Below, one piece after another: positions 1 to 9,596 of a stretch of 34,779 nucleotides of DNA. The notes under the pieces are model-generated. The model was not told the DNA's origin. It saw nothing but the letters and a program-made list of their open reading frames with translations, and ran no database searches. The translations under genes were made by a program, and so were the position numbers. Position 1 is the stretch's first letter. Each line of letters opens with the position of its first letter. Source of the stretch: Thermoplasmata archaeon (GTDB taxonomy: Archaea > Thermoplasmatota > Thermoplasmata > Thermoplasmatales > Thermoplasmataceae); NCBI GenBank assembly GCA_021820565.1, contig JAKADL010000003.1, positions 1-34,779 on the forward strand. The letters are read 5' to 3'.

Positions 1-1
1 T

Positions 2-250
2 ATTACATCGGGGTTCGGATCAGGTTTTGAAATGCCTGATGCGGTTATGGATGCGATAAAATCAGGAAGCAGTACAAACCAGTTTGTTGAAGATAGTTAT
101 GGAATTAAAAAAATTGGGCGTGAGAGGGGGATTACCGGTCTTATCTCTGGCAACATGGTTACAAGGAGCACACTGATATATGAATCCGTGAGAAATGCCT
201 TTATGCCACGTCTGCGCCCGGACATTTATGAAAGGGAATTCCGCCCGTGA
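2..250 (+). CDS. Inosine/xanthosine triphosphatase (YjjX/DUF84 family), C-terminal part, truncated by window start
   Basis: Frame 2 is open from the window edge: ITSGFGSGFEMPDAVMDAIKSG...DSYGIKKIGRERGITGLISGNMVTRSTLIYESVRNAFMPRL. GFGSGFE-P and GLISG..TR resemble the DUF84/YjjX NTPase C-terminus. The ATG at 32 is internal. Confidence 0.8.
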   Translation: MTSGFGSGFEMPDAVMDAIKSGSSTNQFVEDSYGIKKIGRERGITGLISGNMVTRSTLIYESVRNAFMPRLRPDIYEREFRP

Positions 251-1149
251 ACTTTTTTACCGGAACCGTTTTCCTTTGTGCCTTTTGCAGAGAAGAATAT
301 TCCTGCGGCTACCATGAGGAGCCCTCCTATTTCAAGTATGGTAGGTACCTCCCCCAGTATAATGAAGCTGAAAACCACGGAAAGTGCAGGAACCACAAAT
401 AGGAATGAGGATATTGTAGATACACCGTATTTTCTGTTTAAGTGCATGAATGCATAATATGCAACTGCTGTGCCCGGTATGGCCATTATAAGGACTAGTA
501 CAATAAGGAGCGGACTAAGTTCAAATGCCTTAATATCCGGATTGGCAATCACGGCTATTACAAGTGTAGGTATAATAGCAAATCCGAACTGGTAGAAGTT
601 GGTTGTTTCCCTGTCACGTTTCGTGTGGTATTTCATATAATACATTGTGCCCAATGCCCACATTACAGCGCCGAGTAGCGCTATTATGAGACCTGGCTTT
701 AATCCGGTGCTGAGGGAATTTGAAAATATAACCAGAATACCTGCAAATCCGAGGCCTATCCCTAGAAATACATATTTATTGTAATGCTCGCCCAGGAATA
801 TTATTGCCATCAGCGTCGATATTATGGGGTATGTGTAGATAAGTATGGATGTGAGGGATGCAGAAATAGTTGTTTCAGCAACAAACCATAGCTCCATCCA
901 GATAACCACATCAAGGAGGGAGAGCACGAATAGGGGAATAATATCATGCCTCGATAATTTTAAATGAAGTTTTGGCCGGAATATTATATAAATAAAAATG
1001 AATGAGAACAGAATTCTATAGAATAGCAGAGCATAAGGCGTCGTATAATTCAGGGCAATTTTCAACACCGGGTAATTGATTCCCCATGATGTAACCATAA
1101 TTATAAACAGCGCGACGTCGCCCCTGGTACCCATACATGAAATTAACAA
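226..1149 (-). CDS. EamA/DMT-family transporter (start may be internal ATG at 1134)
   Basis: About 10 hydrophobic segments in two repeats; WGINYPVLKIAL N-terminus and GEVPTILEIGGLLMVAAGI C-terminus typical of EamA domains. Confidence 0.85.
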   Translation of the reverse strand: MLISCMGTRGDVALFIIMVTSWGINYPVLKIALNYTTPYALLFYRILFSFIFIYIIFRPKLHLKLSRHDIIPLFVLSLLDVVIWMELWFVAETTISASLTSILIYTYPIISTLMAIIFLGEHYNKYVFLGIGLGFAGILVIFSNSLSTGLKPGLIIALLGAVMWALGTMYYMKYHTKRDRETTNFYQFGFAIIPTLVIAVIANPDIKAFELSPLLIVLVLIMAIPGTAVAYYAFMHLNRKYGVSTISSFLFVVPALSVVFSFIILGEVPTILEIGGLLMVAAGIFFSAKGTKENGSGKKVHGRNSLS

Positions 1150-1206
1150 TGGTTAATAAAGAATTTTTTTATTAAGCATTTATAATTTTATTGTAAAATT
1201 CAGAAG

Positions 1207-1230
1207 TTTAAACATTAAATAATGTTTAAA
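1207..1230. promoter_or_regulatory. 24-bp near-perfect palindrome TTTAAACATTA-AA-TAATGTTTAAA overlapping the TATA region of the DUF59 gene; candidate operator
   Basis: 11-bp arms read directly; right arm plus TTTAAATA lies about 25 nt upstream of the likely leaderless ATG at 1255. Confidence 0.6.
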
Positions 1231-1254
1231 TACATATTTAACATTGAATATCTT

Positions 1255-1557
1255 ATGGTAACAAAAGATGAGGTTCTTGAGGCATTAAAAGAGGTATCAG
1301 ATCCGGAAATCGGCATGGATGTGGTAAACCTGGGACTGGTATATGATGTGGAAATTACGGATAATAATAGAGTTTATATAAAAATGACCATGACGGCACC
1401 AACATGCCCGGTAACTCCGTGGATTCTCTCCGAAGCACAGAAATGCGTGGAAAATCTTGCCGATGTGGAGGCTGCGGACGTAGAACTTGTATGGGACCCA
1501 CAGTGGAACCCGGAAATGATGACAGATTATGCAAAAGAACAGTTAAATATGTATTAA
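1255..1557 (+). CDS. Metal-sulfur cluster assembly factor, DUF59/MIP18 (SufT/PaaD-like)
   Basis: MVTKDEVLEALKEVSDPEIGMDVVNLGLVYDVEI...MTMTAPTCPVTPWI...VELVWDPQWNPEMMT. DPE-NLGLVY and the TxPxCP-like motif are hallmarks. ORF track starts at 1222, but 1255 fits TATA spacing. Confidence 0.9.
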   Translation: MVTKDEVLEALKEVSDPEIGMDVVNLGLVYDVEITDNNRVYIKMTMTAPTCPVTPWILSEAQKCVENLADVEAADVELVWDPQWNPEMMTDYAKEQLNMY

Positions 1558-1635
1558 ATTTGTTGAATAAAGGGAAGATATATAAACTAAATTAAAACCT
1601 TTATATACCCTTTAAATATAAACATACTGATTAAT

Positions 1636-2190
1636 ATGAGTGAAATGGAAAAAATAACAATTGAAAACATAGTTGCATCAACTTCACTTGCAGAACATTT
1701 GGATTTAAGCAAAATAGCACTTGCCCTTGAAGGATCAGAATATGAGCCCGAGCAATTCCCGGGATTGATATACAGATTGAAAGACCCGAAAACAGCAGTT
1801 CTTATTTTCAGAAGTGGGAAAGTTAACTGCACAGGTGCAAAAAATCTTGAGAATGTTAAAAAAACTATAGATATAATTATTGACAAGCTTAAGAAAGCAA
1901 AGATAGAAGTTTATGATAACCCCGATATCATAGTCCAGAACATTGTTGCTGTATACGATCTTGAATCGGACCTCAACCTTACGGATATAGCAATGTCACT
2001 GGGGCTTGAAAACGTCGAGTATGAACCGGAGCAGTTCCCGGGACTTGTTTACAGGGTTGAAGAGCCAAAGGTTGTTCTGCTTTTATTCGGATCAGGAAAG
2101 GTTGTCTGTACAGGTGCCAAGGAAGAGAGTGAAATAGAACAGGCTGTTATAAAGGTTAAAAAGGAACTCCAGAAGGTTGGGCTAATCTAA
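1636..2190 (+). CDS. tbp: TATA-box-binding protein
   Basis: Two direct repeats with EPEQFPGLIYR...VLIFRSGKVNCTGAK and EPEQFPGLVYR...VLLLFGSGKVVCTGAK. Confidence 0.98.
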   Translation: MSEMEKITIENIVASTSLAEHLDLSKIALALEGSEYEPEQFPGLIYRLKDPKTAVLIFRSGKVNCTGAKNLENVKKTIDIIIDKLKKAKIEVYDNPDIIVQNIVAVYDLESDLNLTDIAMSLGLENVEYEPEQFPGLVYRVEEPKVVLLLFGSGKVVCTGAKEESEIEQAVIKVKKELQKVGLI

Positions 2191-3429
2191 GTTCTCCTTT
2201 ATTATTTCTCTCATGAGGGATGTTGCGTATATCCCCTTTCCCAGAGAGAATCCAACTTTATTTTTTCCCATGAATTTGAAATCGACGGGCAGTGCTGAAA
2301 TTATCCTGTAATCCCCGGATGAACTCATTTTATCTCCTGACACTGTGTCGAAGTCCTTTTTTGAGATGGATTCCAGTCCCATGATATTTGTTTCTATTTC
2401 TCCTTCCATTCCACCGGATAGCTCTGTGTTATAACCGATCAGGGGAATGACGGGCCTTACCTTCCCCGCAGCCGAAAGGTTGTTCAGTTTATCTAAATTA
2501 TATTTTGTTGCATGTATCATTTCACGTTTATCCGGATTGAAATACTGATCCAGCGAATATAAGTTATCACCATCCATAACCGTATGCATGTTGCCGGTTA
2601 ATTTCATGCGTTCACTGAGTATTCGATTAAACAGATATGACTGATAGGCGTGAATAAATAGCATTGAAAGATTTCTCGGAAATACGCTGAAGGCATTGTT
2701 ATATGTTTTTTCCCTTGCTATATAGCCAAGGAGTGCCCTTTCAAAGCTGAGATATTCTGGAAACTCCTTCAGGGCAAGTTCTGCGTCCTCTGTTTCCCCG
2801 TAATGTTTTCTGTAATCCTCACTGTCGAATTCCGGATCGTAAATATACAGTTTGACCGCATCTGCATATCTGTTTTGTAGAAGCAATTTACCTATTTTAT
2901 GTGTATTGGCCCTTATGCTGCCGAAGCGCTGAAAACCGTAAAAGTTTGGAAAGCCTTTATTCTCGTTTATTTGATTTACAGTATCATTTATTTTTCTATT
3001 ATTGTCCTCATCTGATTTTATTCCTATTATAAACTCGTTTCCCAGTAGATCGCCAAGTTTGATCATTATATCGGTGCGGGTACTCGAAAGGATTTCTGCA
3101 TCCTTTATGTTGAGGTTTCCTATGCTGGTGTTTTCTGGAAGATTTAAACAGAAATACTGTGTAGTTATGCCTATTTTATCCTTTGTGCCGGCATAAGTTA
3201 TCCTTTTATTGCTTATATGTAGCCTGTCCGCAAGGTGCATCAGGAATTTGTTTGTGTCCCAGTTGGTAAGCCTTATTTTTAACACTGTATATTTGCCGTC
3301 CTTTTTTTCCGGTATTTCCAGTGGTATTTCATTAACAGTAAAACTGTCAGGATCATATTTTATTTTCCCGTTGATTCCGGGAGTTGTGGTAGAATAGCCC
3401 TCTATTCCGATGCTGGAATCATTCATCAT
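2182..3429 (-). CDS. truD: tRNA pseudouridine(13) synthase TruD
   Basis: Motifs RITYAGTKDKIGITTQYFCL, NFYGFQRFGSIRANTHKIGKLLL and FIHAYQSYLFNRILSER are TruD family signatures. Confidence 0.95.
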   Translation of the reverse strand: MMNDSSIGIEGYSTTTPGINGKIKYDPDSFTVNEIPLEIPEKKDGKYTVLKIRLTNWDTNKFLMHLADRLHISNKRITYAGTKDKIGITTQYFCLNLPENTSIGNLNIKDAEILSSTRTDIMIKLGDLLGNEFIIGIKSDEDNNRKINDTVNQINENKGFPNFYGFQRFGSIRANTHKIGKLLLQNRYADAVKLYIYDPEFDSEDYRKHYGETEDAELALKEFPEYLSFERALLGYIAREKTYNNAFSVFPRNLSMLFIHAYQSYLFNRILSERMKLTGNMHTVMDGDNLYSLDQYFNPDKREMIHATKYNLDKLNNLSAAGKVRPVIPLIGYNTELSGGMEGEIETNIMGLESISKKDFDTVSGDKMSSSGDYRIISALPVDFKFMGKNKVGFSLGKGIYATSLMREIIKENLD

Positions 3430-3483
3430 ACATTATCCATTTATTATATATTGAAGTACTGATTAATGTTAGTGCCAGAATTT

Positions 3484-3732
3484 TCAAGGTATGAAGTAAT
3501 ATACCAGTTCCAGCATGCCTTCACTGATTCTTTTTATTCCCAGTATATGTTCCTCAACCATTTGGTTTAACAGGAATTCCAGCTTATTTTCAACAAGTAT
3601 CTGTGCACCTATTTTGAGATAGCCCTCATTTGATTTGTCCTCTGCATTGTATCTCCCTATTATTTTATCAGCAATCTGATTCTGTGTCATTTCATGATTT
3701 TGCAGCACGCGGATAATATCATCCTGATTCAT
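3484..3732 (-). CDS. Small hypothetical protein, possibly winged-helix
   Basis: 82-aa ORF in a clean intergenic slot; DDIIRVLQNHEMTQNQIADKIIG resembles a helix-turn-helix. Confidence 0.6.
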   Translation of the reverse strand: MNQDDIIRVLQNHEMTQNQIADKIIGRYNAEDKSNEGYLKIGAQILVENKLEFLLNQMVEEHILGIKRISEGMLELVYYFIP

Positions 3733-3812
3733 ATCTATAAAATACAGATACTTATAAAAAATTTGTCAGAGCAGATTCGTATTTCAGATAGAAATTTAAA
3801 AAGATATTGTTA

Positions 3813-5270
3813 TCAATAAATCCCGGAATTCTGGTAGTTCGGAGGTTCAGAAACAATTCTTATATCATGTGGGTGGCTCTCTTTCAATCCATTATTTGTA
3901 ATTTTTACGAATGTGGCCTTTTCCCTGAGTTCCTGAAGATTTGCTGCACCGAGATATCCCATGCCTGTTTTGATTCCACCGATAAACTGGAAGAGATTCT
4001 CTGAAACTTTGCCCCTGTAGGGTACCGATCCTTCTACTCCCTCTGCTATGAATTCATTGTTTCCAAGTTTTCCGTATCTGTCGGATTTTCCGGCTTTAAT
4101 AGCACCGATGGATCCCATACCGCGGTAAGCTTTATATTTCCTGCCATTTATGATCATTTCGGTACCGGGGCTCTCCTCCGTGCCCGCAAGAAGGGAACCC
4201 AGCATTACCGTTGATGCTCCTGCCGCCATGGCCTTGATCATGTCGCCCGAATATCGTATGCCGCCATCTGCTATTACAGGAATTCCATGCCCTGAAGCTA
4301 CATCTGCCACATCTGATATGGCGGTTAACTGCGGTACTCCAACACCGGCAACAATTCTTGTTGTGCAGATAGATCCCGGGCCTATTCCCACACGGAGGCC
4401 ATCAACACCTATAGATATAAGGTCCTCCGCAGCCTCGGCTGTAGCAATATTTCCGGCCACAATATCTATACCTATTTCCTTTCTTATTTTCTTCAATGAT
4501 GATAGAACATTGTTGTTATGGGCATGGGCAGTATCGATAACAAGGAAATCCGATCCCGCCTTTTCGAGGTTTATTGCCCTATCCATATCATATGCTCCTA
4601 TAGCAGCTCCGACCATCAGCTGACCCTGTTCATCCCTGGAGGCATTGGGGAATTTCTCACGGGTTTTAATGTCCTTTGCAGTTATTAATCCCATCAATCT
4701 TCCCCTGGAATCCACAAGTGGAAGTTTTTCAACCCTGTTTTTGTATAAAATATATTTTGCATCCTCTATGGACACATTCTGATCCGCAGTAATAACGTCT
4801 TTTGTCATTATGTCCTTTACGGAACCGTCAGAGTCAGAAAATTCCAGGTCCCTTTTTGTCAAAATACCGATGAGTTTGCCGGAAGATACAACAGGAAGGC
4901 CTGCTATATTTTTGGTTTTCATCAGTGTTCTTGCAACGTTTACAGGTGTTTCCGGATCGATGGAGAAGACATCCCGTATTATGATGCTCTCCTCTTTCTT
5001 GACCTTTTTAATCATTTCTATCTGCTCGTTGGATGACATATTTCTATGTATAATACCAAGTGCACCGTAACGTGCCATTGCTATTGCCATGGGGTCTTCT
5101 GTTACCGTATCCATTGGAGAACTGATTATGGGTATCCTGACCTTTATATGCCGTGAAAAACTACTGGAAACATCTGCATTTTTTGGTTCTATTGATGAAT
5201 GCAATGGTTTGAGCAGTACATCATCGAATGTATAGCCCTCTTTTATATTTTGAAACTTCTCTTTAAACAT
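3813..5270 (-). CDS. guaB: IMP dehydrogenase
   Basis: TFDDVLLKP, two CBS domains, [52 protein letters not shown]. Confidence 0.98.
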   Translation of the reverse strand: MFKEKFQNIKEGYTFDDVLLKPLHSSIEPKNADVSSSFSRHIKVRIPIISSPMDTVTEDPMAIAMARYGALGIIHRNMSSNEQIEMIKKVKKEESIIIRDVFSIDPETPVNVARTLMKTKNIAGLPVVSSGKLIGILTKRDLEFSDSDGSVKDIMTKDVITADQNVSIEDAKYILYKNRVEKLPLVDSRGRLMGLITAKDIKTREKFPNASRDEQGQLMVGAAIGAYDMDRAINLEKAGSDFLVIDTAHAHNNNVLSSLKKIRKEIGIDIVAGNIATAEAAEDLISIGVDGLRVGIGPGSICTTRIVAGVGVPQLTAISDVADVASGHGIPVIADGGIRYSGDMIKAMAAGASTVMLGSLLAGTEESPGTEMIINGRKYKAYRGMGSIGAIKAGKSDRYGKLGNNEFIAEGVEGSVPYRGKVSENLFQFIGGIKTGMGYLGAANLQELREKATFVKITNNGLKESHPHDIRIVSEPPNYQNSGIY

Positions 5271-6196
5271 GGAAAAGTAAGACTTATAAACTATTTAAGA
5301 TTATTCATGAAAAATTTTTAGATAAACTAAAAAAATACATATACAATAAGAGAGTTATTTATTATACCCATAACTTTTAAATCATTGACCAAGTGGCAAT
5401 GTCAAATAATATTCTCTATACAAAGCTTGAATTGATTTGTGCCATCCTGTATGTTCCTATATGTTTAAAAAAATCGTTACACATATAATCGTTGGGCGTG
5501 GTCATAATTATCGGTATTCTATATTACAAATTCGTGCAAAGAATCCCTAGTATCACAAATGACTAATTTCCAAGGTTATGCAATAATATCAGAGAGACTA
5601 TGAACTCTTTAGAAAAATTATAATTTTATAAACCCACCATAAAATCTCAATTATACCTAATTACCATTTAAGAATATATTTACAATTCATATATTTAAAC
5701 TAAACATAGAAATGGCGATTGTTTATCATTGATTTATATTTGATAATAGGCAAGAAATAAAAGTTAATAATATGTTAGATTCAAAGATTATGGTATTTAT
5801 ATTGATGTGGGCATTTTTGTATATAGTTAAATTATACTGACAATAACTCAGCAAAAATATCCAGAAGGAGTATATATTATGTAACTGGGGTTGCATAATT
5901 TTGTATTTTGTGTGCTATTTTTTCCTTCAATAGTTATAAGAATTTATATCATTAGGCGTTGGTTTGACTGCATAATCGGAATAGCATGATAGTGTTTTTA
6001 GCTTTATAGTATGGCGATACTGATTTGGGTTGGGGAGCTCAAAGAAGTAAAAAAGGATGTAATAAAATTATTCAACATCTTCTATGTATGGTGATTTAAT
6101 AATAGCTAAATTTTTTGTTACATTAAATAATTAACAGGTGCAAAAATGGCAGGAAACTAATCAACAAGTTTATAATTTAGTATGTTTATGCGTGTC

Positions 6197-7600
6197 ATGG
6201 AAAATTCTCTCAATTGGAAAATCGCAAGAGATGTGGCATTGATAGATTCCTCAATGAATAAAAGTTTCTATCGTAAATTAATGGTTTTGGGTGGACTGGG
6301 ATACACATTCGATGCTCTATCTCTAGCTATAATTGCATTTATATTGCCCATAATAACTGTGCCTTTTAATCTGAATGGGCTAGAGACGGGAGTGCTTGCA
6401 GCGAGCACATTGATAGGCTATTTGATAGGTGCAACTTTTTGGGGATTAATAGGTGATAAATTTGGAAGGAAACAATCCATTCAATATACGTTGATAATCT
6501 ATTCTATTTTCACACTAGTAAGCGCCTTTTCCGCAAACTTCTCTGAGCTCACTATTCTAAGAATAGTTGCGGGGTTTGGCATTGGCGGTGAGAGTGCAGT
6601 AATTGCACCATATTTCAGTGAATTCATCCCTAGATCAATTAGAGGGAAATATACAGGTTATCTTACTGGATTTTTCTCATTCGGTTTTATAATCGCAGCA
6701 ATACTAGGTTACTTTCTAGTACCAATACCCATTATTGGGTGGCGTATTGCAATTATAATTACTGCCCTGCCTGTTTTTTACGTTATTGTTATGAGATTTA
6801 AACTGCCGGAATCTCCACGATGGCTTAGATTAAATGCGAAAGATGCCGAGGCAGATGCAGTACTTACAAAAATACGTGGAAACCTTGACCTCCCAAAAAC
6901 TATAAACGGTGAAAGCAGTGAAAGCTATGTCAAAGATGTCTATGAAACGTTTGAACGAGCTAAACAAAAGTCATCAAAAAAGGAGAACAGCTTCAGAGAA
7001 ATATGGTCTAAGCAATATATTAGGAGGACCGCTATGCTCTGGATTCTCTGGTTTTCAACCGGCTTTGCCTACTATGGGTTCTTTACATTTGCCCCTACAT
7101 TACTTGTAGCCTTAGGTTATACCATAGTAACTTCTCTTGGCGTTTCCCTACTATCTTATATTATGCAGGCCCCTGGTTACTATGTAGCTGCCTTCATAAG
7201 CGATAAAATAGGACGAAAATTGCTATTGGTAATTTTCATGCTGGCTGGTGCCTCTGTGGCAATTGCTTTAGCATATAGTAGAATGTTTGTGCTTATTATC
7301 GTGCTTTACGCGCTGATGTCTTTCTTCCTGAACGGTCTATTCGGCGGAGTTTATATTTATACACCTGAACAGTACCCAACAAAATTTAGAACCTCTGGAA
7401 TGGGGTACGCATCCTCGTTTGCAAGAGTTGGCGCTATAGCTTCTCCAATACTTTTCGGTGTACTATTATCGTCCATTCATTTTTCAGGAATATTTGTAAT
7501 GAGTTTTATAATCATGTTAATAGGTGCTCTAGCAGTGATTATATTGGGTAAAGAGACGACAAGTAAGGATCTGGAGGCAACTTCTGCCCCCGAGGCTTGA
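6197..7600 (+). CDS. MFS transporter (sugar/organic acid porter-like)
   Basis: 12-TM pattern; GDKFGRKQ and DKIGRK motif A, PESPRWL motif. ORF opens at 6182, but TATA-like AGTTTATAATTT at about 6166-6177 places a leaderless start near 6197. Confidence 0.9.
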   Translation: MENSLNWKIARDVALIDSSMNKSFYRKLMVLGGLGYTFDALSLAIIAFILPIITVPFNLNGLETGVLAASTLIGYLIGATFWGLIGDKFGRKQSIQYTLIIYSIFTLVSAFSANFSELTILRIVAGFGIGGESAVIAPYFSEFIPRSIRGKYTGYLTGFFSFGFIIAAILGYFLVPIPIIGWRIAIIITALPVFYVIVMRFKLPESPRWLRLNAKDAEADAVLTKIRGNLDLPKTINGESSESYVKDVYETFERAKQKSSKKENSFREIWSKQYIRRTAMLWILWFSTGFAYYGFFTFAPTLLVALGYTIVTSLGVSLLSYIMQAPGYYVAAFISDKIGRKLLLVIFMLAGASVAIALAYSRMFVLIIVLYALMSFFLNGLFGGVYIYTPEQYPTKFRTSGMGYASSFARVGAIASPILFGVLLSSIHFSGIFVMSFIIMLIGALAVIILGKETTSKDLEATSAPEA

Positions 7601-7615
7601 ATGGAAGGTGAAATT

Positions 7616-8815
7616 ATGAACGGAAATAAAGAAACTTTGATAAAAAATGTGAATTTGGTAGATGTAAGAGAGGCGGCTATAAAAGAAAAACAGAATATTT
7701 TGATTTCCGATGGAAAAATAATAGACATAGGGCCTAGCTTATCGGGTACAAAGACTGAAGTACATGTAATAGACGGTAATGATAATTTTTTAATACCAGG
7801 TATGGCAGACCTTCATGTACATCTCAACTGGAATGGGGGCATAGATCCAAAATCAACATTAGCCAAGGAAGGACCTAAAATAGGAATCATACGCGCTTAC
7901 AAAAATGCAATGGATCATCTAAAAATTGGAGTAACATCGCTTTTGGACGTCGGTTCCGTGGATGATTTAGCTATTGACCTGGCTGCAGCTATAAGGCAAG
8001 GAGTAATATTCGGTCCAGAGCTATATGCAACTGGAAGAATAATATGCATAATAGGTGGACATGGAGCAGGCTTGGGCTATGAAATCAGCGGGAAGGATGA
8101 CGCTCTGAGGGCAACAAGGAATCTAATTAAAAATGGTGCTGATCTTTTAAAAATTTCTGCCACATCAGGAGCTTATGGATCATATGGGGCAGAAAAATTA
8201 GAATCGATACAACTTGATCCGGAAGAGATTAAGACGATCACCAGCGAGGCAAGTAAATACAAAATTAAAGTAACCGCCCATGCTCTCAACTTAGAGGGTA
8301 TTAAAAACTGTGTAGAAAACGGTGTAGAAGTTATACATCATGGAGCTTTTATGGATAAAGATACTGCCAGAAGGATGGCCCAAAAAGGTATTGTCTACGT
8401 TCCTACCCTACTTGTTTATAAAAAATTAGCCGAGGATGTTCCCGGCGTTATGCCCGAGGCCATCAAGAAAGCCAAGGAAGTTGCAAAACATCACAAAGAA
8501 GCTTTCCTTAATGCCATTGATGCAGGTGTAAAAATTGCTGGGGGTACTGATGCATATTCACCGAACTTCGGTGATATTCCTCGACTTATTGATGAAGCTA
8601 TATTAATGTCTGAATATGGAATGGCAAATATAGATGTCCTGAGGTCTATAACCATCAATGCTGCTAAGGTGTTAGGGAACGAAAATAGAACTGGGACTTT
8701 GGAGGTTGGCAAAGATGCCAATTTAGTTTTTTTAAAGAATGACCCCATTAAAGATATCAGAAATCTTACACAACAAAGGCAGGTAATTTTCAGGGGAAGA
8801 GAAGTATACGGGTAA
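7616..8815 (+). CDS. Metal-dependent amidohydrolase (imidazolonepropionase/prolidase-like subfamily)
   Basis: HVHLNW, LLKISATSG (candidate carboxylated Lys), TAHAL, VIHHGAF, GGTDAYSP and C-terminal GTLEVGKDANLVFL. GGAAGGTGA Shine-Dalgarno-like sequence precedes ATG 7616; ORF track starts at 7601. Confidence 0.9.
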   Translation: MNGNKETLIKNVNLVDVREAAIKEKQNILISDGKIIDIGPSLSGTKTEVHVIDGNDNFLIPGMADLHVHLNWNGGIDPKSTLAKEGPKIGIIRAYKNAMDHLKIGVTSLLDVGSVDDLAIDLAAAIRQGVIFGPELYATGRIICIIGGHGAGLGYEISGKDDALRATRNLIKNGADLLKISATSGAYGSYGAEKLESIQLDPEEIKTITSEASKYKIKVTAHALNLEGIKNCVENGVEVIHHGAFMDKDTARRMAQKGIVYVPTLLVYKKLAEDVPGVMPEAIKKAKEVAKHHKEAFLNAIDAGVKIAGGTDAYSPNFGDIPRLIDEAILMSEYGMANIDVLRSITINAAKVLGNENRTGTLEVGKDANLVFLKNDPIKDIRNLTQQRQVIFRGREVYG

Positions 8816-9596
8816 ACAGTATGAATTAAATTAAACTCTAGACTTTGTTATATTTGCTAAAATATTTTTTAACCAATTCAACTAAAACATGATTTGTCGT
8901 GTTGAAACTATTATTGCTTGATTCTAGAAAAGCATCATGAAAAAAATAAATCCACCCTTTTAATCGATAAAATTCAATTCTTCTATCCCAATACTTTTAG
9001 TGTAAAGCTTGAAAACTAGGAGCCTCTTTAAAAGACTTATAATATTTGTACTTAGTTAGTTCATATTACTTACATACCTCCTTTACGGTTTTCAATGATA
9101 TTTCCTGAATGAGCAAAAAGATCGAAATCCCTTTTCTATGTAATAAAATTGTGATATTATTATTTCTATTATATGCTATTTATAAATTCGTTTCCTTAAC
9201 TTTAGATTTCACAAAATCCTGGAATATACGGTACATAGCTGTAAATAACTTCCAAGACTTCTTCCCATTATACCTTTACTTAAATTAGATGTATCGGTTG
9301 CTATAACTAATAATTATTTTTTAATTCTTTGTTATATAAATGATCATTACATACTGTAATTATAATTATCAAATTGGCAATAACACACAAACATAACATA
9401 ACAGAGTCTTTATTAACAAAATCCAGTCTAAGGTTAAATAATCACTATAAAATTAAAGATGTGTTTGGTTATTCCGAAGTGCATTGTATTTCCATTGTTG
9501 AGAGATTAGTAGTTTAACTTTATAATATCTCACCGAAAATGAATTGATCAAAAAAAATTCCAATAAAAATTAAAGGAAGGATGTATTAATGTTGTA

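Noticed and set aside
1404-1595. 63-aa ORF overlapping the DUF59 gene
   Set aside because: Out-of-frame within a conserved CDS; no motif.
4150-4623. 157-aa plus-strand ORF inside guaB
   Set aside because: Antisense shadow of IMPDH; no independent motifs.
5281-6181. Possible CRISPR array or tRNA integration site in the AT-rich flank
   Set aside because: No regularly spaced repeats and no tRNA-like cloverleaf found by eye.
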